A DNA stretch of 64,000 bases. Source: Bombus terrestris (Eukaryota; Arthropoda; Insecta; Hymenoptera; Apidae). Positions 1 to 12,728 of the stretch are shown piece after piece. The notes under the pieces were generated by a model, which searched no databases, was not told where the DNA came from, and saw nothing but the letters and a program-made list of their open reading frames with translations. The translations under genes and the position numbers were made by a program. Location of the stretch: contig NC_063276.1 of NCBI RefSeq assembly GCF_910591885.1, forward strand, positions 1,612,001-1,676,000, given 5' to 3'. The number at the start of each line of letters is the position of its first letter. The stretch's first letter is position 1.

Positions 1-248
1 TCTGATACATGTATTAACTCAAGATCTCGTCTTTTAGCTAATTTTTCTGCGTTCTCTAATGAAATGACAGAAACAGATTTATCTGTATGTATAAGTGTAA
101 TTTTGGGAGTCCTTGTAGTCTTTCCTTTCTTTTTCTCCTCATCTGCATGATTTATACAACTTTTACTAAAATTTTGAACATACTGATTTACGTTACTGTT
201 ATTCTTAATTAAAAATAATCTAATTGATTTAAATAGAAATTTGGACAT
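1..248 (-). CDS. Mitochondrial translation initiation factor IF-3-like (5' end only)
   Basis: Reading leftward from the ATG at 248-246, an open frame runs off the window edge. The first ~50 residues are basic, hydrophobic and rich in Asn/Ser, as expected for a mitochondrial presequence. They are followed by KITLIHTDKSVSVISLENAE and then AEKLAKRRDLELIHVS. This matches the start of the bacterial/mitochondrial IF-3 N-terminal domain (a strand, 'x-S-LENA-x-x-L-A', then 'LDL(I/V)-x-VS'). IF-3 prevents premature subunit joining and helps select the start codon on the small ribosomal subunit. Only 82 codons are visible, so the C-terminal domain cannot be checked. The gene is head-to-head with FHIP, whose ATG lies 1.3 kb away. 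The family call is fairly good; the mitochondrial location is inferred from the leader and the eukaryotic context. Confidence 0.72.
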   Translation of the reverse strand, partial: MSKFLFKSIRLFLIKNNSNVNQYVQNFSKSCINHADEEKKKGKTTRTPKITLIHTDKSVSVISLENAEKLAKRRDLELIHVS

Positions 249-1563
249 TTCTGATTATATGTTTAGTAATATTTCTTACACATAAGACTCAGACATAAAG
301 TTATTCAGTACTGAAACAGAATAAAAGATTGAGGTTAAGTTACAATTAATGTACAAAAACAATTAAATATAGTAATATGCTAATTATAGAATAATTAACA
401 AAATAATTCTAACATCTATTTAGTTATTCTAACATTTATTTTTTAGTTTTATTCCTTTATATCGAAAATAATAAAATTAAAACTTTTTAAGTCATAAAAC
501 TGTTAATCTTTTAAATATACAATGCCTACGGTTCTCATTGTGATTGTGATATAGTTATGTGACCATATTGTTTTTTAAATTTTCGAGAATTTTTATTTCT
601 TTTTAATAAAATTAATTTCATATTTTAATTATTTTCATATTTTTTAATATCTCCAGATTTTATACATATTAACATTTAAAATTCGTCGCAGCTATAACAT
701 TAAATTGACCATATATCATTCTAATACAGAGTAGAAACTGTGAATATTAATATATTGCATTACTTTGTCATAATGTAAAATGAATACACTATTTTTTTGG
801 TTAAATTAAACAATACCTTATTTACATATATTTCTTTACACACATCTGTCATATTACTATGTTCGAGATTTAATTCTTTATACTTAATAAAGCTTAAGTA
901 TGTAAGTACATCATTTGTTTTAATTAATATCTATATTTTAATCGTTATATAATATATAAGTCAAACAGAAATTTTTTGTTATATTTTATAAAATTTTAAG
1001 ATGAAAATCACTATCTTGGGGAGATACATAAAGATTCCTGATTTCTTTTTAAATAATACAAATTTTTGAAATGGTTCTAAAATGCAAACTGGACAAAACG
1101 CATTGCATTGAGAAGTATAAACATGGACGTACCTCAAATAAATCTGGAAAAATAGGAAAAATGAAAAAAAGTTAAAATTAATCTCTAAACCTTAGTTGAA
1201 TAAATATGGCGATTTCTTAATGGGCTAACATAATAATACAGGAGTGATTAGTTGCTGGTTATCAAACAAACAAAATATTTGACATAATATAACGCTGACA
1301 CGCGTTAGCAAAGTATTCGTAATGCGCAAGTCGCATAATAAATATGCAGTTTGTATTATCACTGTGTCCTTGCTGCGTAGATGGGCGATTATCTCAATAA
1401 GTAGGACAATTTTGACAGAAAAACTTGGTTAGTGGAAACTGAGGAAGATAGACGAATACTTTATTTTTATGCCAGTTAGTAATATGAGAGATTTCGAAGA
1501 GAAAGGATGCGTGAAATCAGGTTTCTGATGAACGTGGAAGTAAATAAAATATAGAGCGAAAAA
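249..1563. promoter_or_regulatory. Divergent intergenic region between mtIF3-like and FHIP
   Basis: No convincing coding frame is present. It is mostly AT-rich sequence, with a slightly more GC-rich patch around 1290-1400 just upstream of the FHIP 5' leader. Because both flanking genes start here, it should contain both promoters. No TATA box at a convincing distance from either start was seen. Confidence 0.5.
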
Positions 1564-4500
1564 ATGAGCTGGTTACGAAGTAGCCCCTTGAGAACTAGTT
1601 TCACTAAGCAACGTTCAAGAGATTCTCCGCCAAAAGATGCTGACCCGTCAGCATGCTATGACAGTTTTTGTAAACATTGGCAACAAGCGTACGAAATCAT
1701 TTTACGTACATCTGTAAGTTCAATTTTTAAAACATAGCATTAGCTTAAAAAGTAAAGATTCGAAAGTTTTCCAAACGATTTTTGTAACTGTAGTATTTTC
1801 CGCTTTTTGATATTATCGTAATAAATTAGAAAGGATTGTAATTAAGTATTTTATTATATTTGTACAGCCGCCGAAAGGAATATGTAATCAAGATGATGTT
1901 CTTGGAGTTGTTAATCATGTAGATCAGATGGTAACTCTTTTAGTTTTAGAATTACGTGATTTTAACTTTTACAATAATTATCGACAATCTACAACAGCAA
2001 CACACTCTCCTTGTTTGGAGCATTTATTAAGTGAAAACCTCCTTGTTAAACTTTACGATTGGAATAAACATAGTGGAAGGTAGAGATCCTTTGATCAAAA
2101 ATCATAAAAATTTGTGTTTTGACATTATTTAATATAAAAATAATATTGTGTGTTGTAATATATATATTGTATGTTGTATTGTATGTAATTTTGCAGATTT
2201 AATAATGCTGTTCGTTTAGAACAATTAAAGCTATATGAACTTTTAGTATCACATAGCGGTACTCTTCTTGCCCATGAACCAGTTGCCAGACCATTGTTAC
2301 GATTACTTGAAGATTGTGCAAATGATATTATGCCATTAGAAGTAGAAGAAAAATTAGTAGTGTTATTAAATCAATTATGTGTTGCTTTAATGCAAAACAT
2401 GGCATTACTTGACTTATTTTTTCATCCAACAGCAATAGGAAAAAACAAGTTGGTAGAATATTACAAACATATTTATACAGAACATTATGCGTATATTGCG
2501 TAATGTATATTTAATGATATACGTTAATTTTTCTAGATTTATTATTTTTACATTACTGATACCATATGTGCACAGAGAAGGTGGAGTAGGACAACAAGCA
2601 CGTGATTCCATGTTACTCTGTATGTCTCTTTCAAAAAAAAATGATGAAGTTGGCATCTACATTGCTGATCATTCTAATATATGTCCTGTATGTAATCTTT
2701 GTAATAAATTAAATTTATGTAAAAAAAGAAAATAATGGCTAATAAGAGATAATACTAATTGCGATAAGTTTTACATAAACGTAATTTATAATTATTATGT
2801 ATTCATATGCTATATTGTTATGTACCTAAGTACTAATGAAGTTTTTATTCATTTAATAATTAGGTATTAGCTACAGGTTTAAGCGGGCTATATTCATTGT
2901 TACCAAGGAAATTAGATATTGAAACAGATGATTGGCATCGGTTAACACCAGATGATGTTAATGATTTACCAGCATTGATGCACTTAATGAATTCTTTAGA
3001 CTTTTGTAATGCTGTTGCACAAGTCGCACATCCTTTGGTACAAAAACAGTTACTTGAATTTTTATATCATGGCTTTTTGGTACCTGTGATGGGACCAGCT
3101 TTGTTACAGGTGAATATAATATACATACATATATATCTTATTATTTGTTTAAAATGAAAACATCTGCTTACCTTTTTAATTTAAATGAAATGCGTCATTC
3201 TGCAAATGGCTTATAAACTTATATTAGAAATTTAAATATGTGTATTTATTTTATTATTATAATAGATAATTATCATATACTTTTTTTGTTTATAATACAT
3301 TGCAATATCTTTCTTACTTTACATGTATGTGTGGTGAAAGAAGGTACTTGCAACTTGTTTATTTGAAAATAGAATATGGTTAGTAAATTGTTATTATTAA
3401 ACATACATATATACAATACTTCCTCTCTCTTTTTCATAAATTACTTTTTTTAAATACTGAAGTATGCTAATCACATGACTTTTTCCTGGTTTTTACTCAA
3501 TTTTACAATGATTTCAATTATTTCATCTTATTTTAATATCCTGCTTAGTTATTTAAAAACATTAAATACATAATAATTGGTAATTGGAATTGTACGTAAA
3601 GTTTATTAATATTTCCTGTTTAAGAGATTCTTATAGGTACATATAGATGTGTTATTAAATGCATATAACATTGTCAATGTGGTGATGGTAAATGTAAATA
3701 TTAATACCTAGTACTAATTAAGTATTAATAATAATGCTAATATAAAGTTCGAATCATTTATGTTATGATATGGTTGTTGGTGGCTATCCGGTGACATGTT
3801 TATGGTGCTCAGGATTCTGTTGGTTTGACCATAGAACAGCTAGATGCACAAGAACATTGGGTTAGTACAAAACACTGCAGTTAGTGTAGTAAACTTGTTC
3901 AATTTTCTTAATATTAGTTTTAATACTTCTAGGAAGTTTTAATACCTTCTTGATATTACGTGATTTTTATTATATAAATAATAATATAATATTAGTGCAG
4001 GCTTAAGCTTTTACTGACATTCTATACTTACAAATAGTTACAATAAACATTTAATACATAAAGCTTTTATAAACTACCTATAAACCATATGAATTATATT
4101 ATAAAGTATACCTAAAATCTTATGTTTAATGACTTTACATAAAATACTTGAAATATATCTTATTCATAAAATTTATATTTTTTATACATAAATTTTCCAA
4201 ATTACAATGATTAAATTTTTTCAAATTTAAATATGTTATGCTTTTTATGCTTTTGTTTTCTGTCTTTGTTTCATATTTTATGCTTTATGCTTAATTTGTT
4301 TTCGTAATAAAAATATGTAGCTTGAAACTATTTTAAATTAATATTAGTATGAGTTTGTTTAACTACTTTTGAAGTTTTTGTGTGTTTTAGATAATGTTTA
4401 TCTATAAATGCTAATATCCTTCTTTTACCACAAAATAAAATTTGAATATTAAAATCTAGACATATTAAATAGAATTGTAGCAGTTTTATTAATAATTGCT

Positions 4501-7162
4501 TATTCATGAATTATAAATTCTTAATGACATTTACACATTTTAAAAAGTTCTTAAAAATTGTTAATTGTTAATTGTTTAAAATTATTATTTAATTTTTAGT
4601 TAAGTTATGATAAAGTATATATATATACGCAAAATCATAGGTAAGTAATTTTCTAATATTACAGACAACAGTGGATGAATTAGTTGCAGCCACAGCTTAT
4701 TTTGATTTATTTCTTCGTTCTGTAACTGAACCTGGTCTCTTACGTTCGTTCGTTAGATTTTTACTCGAAGATAATTATGATGAATGCAGAATACTGGATA
4801 GCCTTATTCAAAGGATATCTTCTAGGTCACGGGTATATATTTTATTTTTATTACATATTATAAAAGATGACAATGTTGATAACTTTTAGTAAGTATAATA
4901 AATAATAAAAGATCATAAAAATTTTTCAATTCTTTGTTTTAGTTATGTATAGTAACATTGGGACTATTTGAAACTTTGATTAATTTAAATTGTGAAGACA
5001 TTATGCTAGAATTATGTCTGGGTGCATTAAGTCCTTGTTCTCATGTAATGCTCTCCCAACGTAGAAGGTTAAGAGATATTGATCCTTTTGGACGTGCAGC
5101 TGAGAAGTTTTTGTCTTTGACACCAAGTTGTTGCTCGCCATTTGCATCTATAAATTCTCAATTCAATTCTTTACCTAACAATACAACATATGAAAAATAT
5201 TCAAATGCTACATCTGAATCTTTGAAGTCATTGCCAGCATCTATAAATTATGGCGTCAGATTATCAGACAGCCTTTATGGAAATTATCATGCGTATTTAT
5301 GTGACGCTCGACAAAAAATAAGAGCTTGCCGAATTGCTTGTTCTACTTGGTCATATCAATACAATGGAGAATTACCAAAAGATAGTACTACAAGCAGTGC
5401 GACTACTTTAATAGATGACAATACATTATTAGATCAATCTCAGAAGAAAACTGAAACAAATAAAGCTTTATCATTAGAGACAGTAAAGCAACCAACGGTT
5501 TTTAATGAAATTATTGAAAACTCATCAATAGATAACATGCTAGTTAACATATCTTTGCTAGATGGGAAGGATTTAAATACAATAGAGAAAGAGTTAAAAA
5601 TAGAATCCCTTATGGCAACAGGTATAGAGTTATCATTAGAAGAACAAGCAAAATTAGATGCAGATATTGCTGAATTGTTAAATGAAGATATCGGAATATC
5701 AGATTCTGTTAAAGAAATGTCATTAATAGATAAAAAGGAATTTGATAGCAGTAATGACGATTCAAACACCACCATGAATTCACTTTTATCGTTAGGGGAA
5801 AGTAGCGGCTACGAAAGCTTCGCATTTAAAGGTTCATCGCAGTCAACTCCAGATAATGAACCTAGCGAAGATCGAATAAGCGAACACGACGAAATAGAAA
5901 TTGAATCAAACAAAGAACAAGGTATATTATCTCTTCATAGCATCATAGAATCAAGTTCAATTGCACCAGAAGAATTAACAGCGAATAAACAAAGTAAAGA
6001 AAATTATCGTCAAGATGTATTTAATGGACAACCGAATGTCGGTATATTTTTGGATGTTCTTTTACGAAAACTCGAATGTATGACAAGTAATAATTTATAT
6101 GTTAATTTACATCTAACTGGTCTTATCAGCAGATTAGCAATATATCCTCAGCCTTTGTTACAATCATTTCTCTTAAATCATTCTCTAGTATTTCAACCCA
6201 GTATTAGATCACTTTTTCAGGTTTGTAATTATATACATATTTTTATTATGTACATATTCACAAATAGTGTATAAGATTATAAAAAAAACTTCATCTTTCA
6301 TCAGGTACTTGCATCTTTAAAACATAAAATAGATCAATTTCTTTCACAACATAATAATATAGATATATTGGTCGAACAAGCACGACTCTTTTTAATTAAC
6401 CGCGAGGATAAATTAGTAAATGCAAGAAAAAATGCATTAGAAGCTGCTGCTCATTCTGTATCCATTAAAAGAAATTCTTTGAGTGGGGAACCATTTTCAA
6501 GAGGTACAATTTTTCTGATTACTTAAATATTAATTATACTTCACTAATATATTTTATTGATGCAATATATAAGTATACATAAATATTATATTATTGCTTA
6601 TAATTGCCATGCACTCCCGGAAGTGTTCAAACGATGTAGGTATAATAATTGCTTACAAATATGAATAATATATAAGTATTATACTCAAAAAGATTACGTT
6701 TTAGGTGAAAATAAGAGATGGAGTTTAACATCATCTTTTACGCAAATGCTTAGAAGATCAAGTGGCAGTTCTGGTCCAAGTAGTTTAAACAATACTGTTA
6801 ATCAATCAACTGGTATATCTGAAAATCAATTAGAAGCTATTGGACATGGTTCTGGATACCGGTAAATATTTTATTATCATATCATTGATAGATTCACTAG
6901 TCAAAATTGTTAAAAAGATATGTTACAAATTTAACTAATATTATACAAACTTTCTTTTATAAAAATTATAATAATACTATAAAATTTTTCATCGATTAGA
7001 TATTATACAAAAACGTCCTGGGAATCCCCAAATGAAGTAAGTCCAGTACAAAATGTGGTCTTATGCGCAGTTGTATTAGACGAGTGGCTAAAAGAGTTAG
7101 CTGCTATTACACAAGAACATGCCATTATATCTCTTACAAATAATCTGGAGTTTAAAGTTTAA
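1564..7162 (+). CDS. FHIP: FHIP / FAM160 family protein (FTS-Hook-interacting protein)
   Basis: FHIP proteins join the FTS-Hook complex, a dynein-activating adaptor, and couple it to endosomal cargo. Ten coding exons join in frame: 1564-1713, 1868-2079, 2197-2448, 2537-2687, 2864-3109, 4665-4832, 4943-6220, 6305-6503, 6705-6861, 7000-7162, giving about 991 aa. Diagnostic stretches are MSWLRSSPLRTSF at the start, then DPSACYDSFCKHWQQAYEII, IPYVHREGGVGQQARDSMLL, VPVMGPALLQ and AATAYFDLFLRSVTEPGLLR, all typical of FAM160/FHIP proteins. The long exon 4943-6220 carries an acidic, Ser-rich and probably disordered middle before the conserved region resumes near 6020. The donor of exon 3 (GTTGGT at 2449) is weak but is the only one that keeps frame. 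An optional in-frame exon may lie in the 1.55-kb fifth intron. Vertebrate FHIP1A and FHIP1B cannot be told apart here. Confidence 0.92.
3813..3860 (+). other. FHIP: Candidate 48-nt cassette exon in FHIP intron 5
   Basis: A 48-base stretch is preceded by an AG acceptor (...GGTGCTCAG) and followed by GTTAGT. It reads DSVGLTIEQLDAQEHW without a stop. Both flanking exons end and begin at codon boundaries (phase 0), so inclusion would add exactly 16 residues between VMGPALLQ and TTVDELVA. Its base composition is less AT-rich than the rest of the intron. The canonical FHIP junction lacks such an insert, so this would be an alternative isoform. Confidence 0.5.
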
Positions 7163-10069
7163 TATGTAAGACGACTGAATACACAAATTAAAATTCAGTT
7201 AACAATATAGTAACTATTGAAAATATTTTTTCCTTCTTACAGGGTTTTAATAAAGTAATATGTGATATACATATACACACACACTGCTAGACTTATACAT
7301 AATACATCATATTATAGAATTTAAAATGTTTATGTAAAGTTATTGAAGAGAATGTAAAAATATTATACAGAATATTGCTATAAATATGAAAACAATAGTA
7401 TCTTTTTCATTTTATAAATGTAGATAAACAAATTAGGGATTAGCTTAAAAAGTTATAGATTTATACATTTTTGTTGATGTTATCCGTTTTAATCACTAGT
7501 TATATGAAAATTGTGTTAAGAGGAAATATATAGAAAGTTTTATTCAAAATAGGCCCTTCGAGAATATTAATTATTAATATTTAAACAATATCGGCCGAAT
7601 CTTATTATAAAGACTGACATTTAGAGCAATTTCCTATACAATATACACATATTACATTATTAAACTATTTAATAACTTTTTATTACATATGCTACAAACC
7701 GAATCAATTTATTTGAAATTATATTTAAATATATGTATATTAATCCAAGATCATAAATAGTTAAAAATATTTAGATAAATAAAGGAAAGTGCCAAGTTAT
7801 CATTTTAATATGTTACATAATATAATCAACATTTTGGAAATTGTTCCAAATGTATTTAAAATGTAACAATCAAATTACTATTATGACAAATTTATTTTAA
7901 CAACAAGGAAAATATATTTGCATACTTATGAATTTTACATTGTCTAACAATGCGTAATAATTACATAGCCTGTTTTTATTGTACTTAACTTAATATATAA
8001 TTATAAAGTCATAATTACTGAGTAATATATATCCACAAATATCATATGAAAGTTTAGTAGCACAAAATATTATATACATATAAATTTATATACTTTAAAT
8101 TATGAATTTTTAAATATTGCTAGATGAAACTGTGCGTAAATCGAACACTAACTGAAATTAACAATTCATCTATCTTGTAATAATTTTATCCTATATTTTT
8201 ACCTTCACTAATGTAATGTTAAATATAAAGTAAAAAGTATTTTATTATGTAGTTTTGTATTGATTAAAATATACAAATATCAAATTTTTTGCAATATTTA
8301 AAGTGAAACATTAGTACAATATGTATGTTAGTAACTGAAGAAATATTGATACTTGGCAATAATGCGATATTACTGCATGACTATAAAATATTTGCTTACA
8401 TATAAATAGCATATCAAAATTCATTTATTAAAATACAAAAATTATTCCAGCTCAATTTTTGTCAACAAACATTAAAATTAATATTAATATATGAGTGCAA
8501 TTATTAAAAAATTATGGTAGTTAAGAAACAGTTAAATGACAATGAAATTGCAACATGATCACTAGTTAAAATATGATTATAAGTGCATTTTGTTCATTAC
8601 TAAAAATCAACATGTTTTTTGAATATTTTAAAATTCATATTTAGTATAAAATATTTACTGCAATGTGATATTAAACTAGATTATTGGAACTTTATTAAAG
8701 TTTTATTTTTGTTTCAAATATTTAAATGAATATTAATTTAATAAAGAATTATTAACAATTCAAACAAATATGCTTCAAATGTTTGAATGTAATGCATGGT
8801 AGAATAATATTATTTTATATGACTACAAGTAATATCGAATTTGTAGCATTGTAATATTAGTAACTTAATAATTTAATAATTTCTTACATAAGAAATGTTT
8901 AAATGCAAATTTCATTATTAGCATACCTTATGTACCTTTATTGAAGACATGCAGTATTTTCAAACAATGTTATATGCTTGCCAACTTATTGCAAATAATA
9001 TAATGTAATATTTTTAATATTTTATCATTTAGTTCATTGTTATGTTTAAATTTGTTAATAAATTTACGTAATAAAATAGTTTATAGTAATCATTCAAGAA
9101 TTTTCATAATTCAGAATTGCATATATAACTTCAATAGCATAATTTTAAATATTTAAGTTTATAATATTTTTTATTTTTCCTTTTTTAATTATGTTGCTAA
9201 TATTAAAAGTATATTAATAAAAAAAAATTATGACAATAATTTAACTATATTTTATAGTTATTTTATAAATAGATAAAATCAATTTGAATTTATATTTTTG
9301 CATTTCTGTTTAACTGAAGATATGTTATATGTTGTTACAAACAATTTGTTATAATAAATTGTATAATTTACAAGTTTATAGTGATCACCAAGAAAACTTT
9401 CATTTGTTATATATTGATTTTTGCTTAGTAAAATAGATATTACTAGCATCAGAGTTTATATGCTATACAAAATTTAATATACATATGTTCAAATTTTGAA
9501 AATTTAATATCTTAATTACACAACGACTGTACACTGAAATTGTAATATAAAATAAAATATATATATTATTATATTACATAGAAAATGTTTTAATAAAAAC
9601 TGATACCAAAAGATTAAATATATATAGTACAATTTTTATGAAACAGAATTCTCATATACATATATATATTTTTAAAACGTTGAAAAGATAAAATAGATGT
9701 GAAATAATAGATCTTTGAATAAAAACAAGAATTTTCGTTTTTAATTATCGTTACTATTATTATCTTTTACTAATATATATTCGATAATGATAAAAGTACA
9801 TAAAAAAAGTTTATTAAAAGTACATAATATAAGAATAAATACATTTTAAAATTAACTTTATTATTTTAAATAATAAAAGGATTGTTATACATTCATGTGT
9901 TTAGTGCAAATAAAAATGATTTTGTGTTTTAACCATCTTTTAAATACTTAATCATTATTAGATCGCAAGAAAAATAAGATGAGTAATAAAAATCAATTCT
10001 TTCAATATTTTATTGGAATTTTTTATAAACAATTTTTAAATACTTATAAATTTCAACATATGTGTGCGC

Positions 10070-10106
<37 letters not shown>

Positions 10107-11046
10107 GTTGTTGACATAGGTATGTATACAAGTATCCTACTACTTTTTTAGAACGGAGCAACCAAACTTAACAATGTAGTTTACATGTAAGGCAAGGAAT
10201 TAATCGATATTTTGCTTTACATTGAATATAATACAAAAATACATATAAGTAAATATTTTTGAGTTATAGTTTCTCGGGAAAATATTATTATGAAAATGTG
10301 TAATTACTGAACGATTCTGTTGCGTTCGATTGGAAATGTCCAATCATTGTATCGCTTTGATTAACACTCGTCGATAGATACAGTTTGCGAAAATCGCTGT
10401 ACCAAAAAGAAGACTAGGCTTAATCTAGAATCACTAAATTGTCGATTTCAAACTTCTTTAATTTTTTCTTCTATTTCAATTTATTACTTCGAAAAGATAC
10501 ATACGGTGCTTGTGATGAAAATCGTCTATATGTACACGTACGTATATTAAAAGTGGAACCTCTGCAGTACTGCCATATAGCACTAAATAGAATCTGATTG
10601 CAACTGTGCTTAATCGACATGATCTCATACTTTCAGACACATTAATTGTTATCGATGTATATATTCTAATCGTTTATATTTTAGTATAACGAATATTATT
10701 TAAATTTCTTAACGCCAGGCCTAAATTAATATAAAAGTGTGTTATATTAAATGTAAATTATGATAATATTAAATTAATATTAATATTAATATTTTGTTAC
10801 GTTCCATTGTATCTTTTTTAATTTCACTAATTGATCGTTACACATTTCGAGGTATTGAAATTTTTACAAATAATTGTAATATTTAAATTAATCATTGTAT
10901 TAATATATCAAAACTAATATTAGTTAGTTATTGACATAATTTCTGTTAGAATATATTATTGTATATTTCAGCAACTTCACATATAATATACTTTGATATA
11001 AAAAGTATTCATGCCTTTTTGTTTGGGAAATTATACAACCCATAAT
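7163..11046. other. FHIP 3' UTR and intergenic AT-rich sequence
   Basis: About 3.9 kb with no supported gene. It is extremely AT-rich up to about 10 kb and includes many potential polyadenylation signals for FHIP. A GT microsatellite sits at about 10061-10100. Base composition becomes less extreme from about 10300 to 10720, which probably marks the RILPL upstream or 5'-UTR region. A plausible AG acceptor around 10970 could precede the RILPL coding exon. Confidence 0.6.
10061..10106. repeat. (GT)n/(GC) microsatellite
   Basis: An alternating purine-pyrimidine run begins TGTGTGCGCGCG, continues as about 14 GT units and ends in TATATA. Such tracts are length-polymorphic and can adopt Z-DNA. Confidence 0.95.
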
Positions 11047-12728
11047 ATGGAGGAATATGCTGTAGTATCCGACATATCCGTTGTAGATGTTTATGATATT
11101 GCATCGGAAATAGGAAAAGAATGTGAAAAACTCATAGATTCATATGGAGTAGACTCTGTGACCAATCTTATGCCAAAAGTAATACATGCATTAGAATTAT
11201 TGGAAAATCTTGCAACCAAAAATGAACGTGAAAATACTACAGTTCAAGAATTACAAGCAAAGATTTCACAACTAGAAAGTGATAAAATTGAAAAAGCTGA
11301 AGATAGGCAAAGATTTGAAAAGGTATTTTATTTTAAAAAATTCATAAATTCCACGTATATACAGATGCATATACATAGGTATTTGATAGATGCATATTTA
11401 GAACTTGCTTGTTTTCTTATTTATTCAGAAACATTTATTTATTATATAGGAACTGGAACAAATTGAGGAACATTGGCGTCAAGAATCTCGTGACCTAGTA
11501 GAAATGGTTACAAGGTTACAAGAAGAAAATAGACGATTATCAGAGGCTCTACAAGAATCACGTAGTGATAGTCAGTACAGCAGTAAACAAAGTACTAACA
11601 ACCTTTTTCGTACTAACACGATGCTATAAATGTTCTACTGTATATATGTCTTATTAGTTACATGAATATATTTCCAGCTTTTACAGCTAGTCAAGAAGTT
11701 GATATTGCAGTATTGCAGCACTTAAGATCTATGATAGACAAACAAAGAGATCAAATTCGAGGAAGAGACAAAGAGCTGCTGCAAAAAAATACAGAAATAG
11801 AAAATGTAAATTGGTACTTATGTTCGTATGTAATTTGTGATTAATATAAATTGTGATTAAGTAATGCAAAATGTAATATGTTCGATACTTTATAATTTCC
11901 TTAATTGTCTGTTCCGCTTTTTATATTTTATTGTAAATTATTGTTCTATTTTATACAGCTGACAGCACAGGTTGAAAAACTCGGGGTTGTCGGTCGAGAA
12001 TTAAAGCGGAAACAGCGTCAGGCCCAAATGCAAGCACGTGGTTTAGTAGAGGAACGAGCAGACTTCTTAGCCCAATTGCAAGATCAAAATCGTGAATTGA
12101 TAAATCTTCGTGCTCGCCTCGGTTTAGCAAAAAAAGAAAATGAAGACCTAAGTAAATTACAGGGTTGCCCAGATTTAACAAATAAGGCTATATATGATCT
12201 GGATGATCCTGACAGACCAAGGTTTACTACCGCCGAGTTGAAAGAAATTTTACATGAACGAAATGAATTGAAAGCTAGAGTATCAGATTTAGAAGATGAA
12301 CTAGAATTATATCGACCAAAACCTGAAACGTACGTTTCACATGTATACAACAATAATTTGCCTTGCTCCGTAAATTATAATAAGATTTTTTCAGTACAAT
12401 TTAATATTACAATATTTAAGAAATTATATTGTCTTTGATAGGGTTGAAGATGATAAAGATGCTCCTGTTCAAGGCCCTCTTCCCTATGAACCAGATGATG
12501 CACCATGGAAAAAGACATCTGAATCTGGAATTCGTAAATTGTAAGTAACTCATACATGAAAAACTTAAGAATTCTAATTTTTAATAACGATGTCTACTTT
12601 CCAGTTTCCGGAAAATTTTCTCAGAGTCTAGCAGTAGTTTTTTAGTTGGTAGTAGTCCACGTCGAAGTCTTTCTAGTTTATCAAAAATGGCTCTCTCTGG
12701 AAACAGTACATATGATGAATCTATATAA
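11047..12728 (+). CDS. RILPL: RILP-like protein (RILPL1/2 family)
   Basis: RILP-like proteins are coiled-coil adaptors. An N-terminal RH1 domain binds dynein light intermediate chain or myosin, and a C-terminal RH2 domain binds Rab GTPases (Rab8/10/36 for RILPL). Exons: 11047-11322, 11450-11582, 11678-11805, 11959-12329, 12442-12540, 12605-12728, about 376 aa. The RH1 region contains VVDVYDIASEIGKECEKLID and LMPKVIHALELLE. Long coiled coils follow (DKQRDQIRGRDKELL and onward). The RH2 region contains DDPDRPRFTTAELKEILHER and ELKARVSDLEDELELYRP. The tail ends with SGIRKLFRKIFSES and Ser-rich sequence, like vertebrate RILPL1. An in-frame upstream ATG at 11011 would add 12 residues. The ATG at 11047 has A at -3 and G at +4 and aligns better with the human start, so it is preferred. 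Exon 3 has two AG acceptors 9 nt apart (11678 or 11687). Confidence 0.9.
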
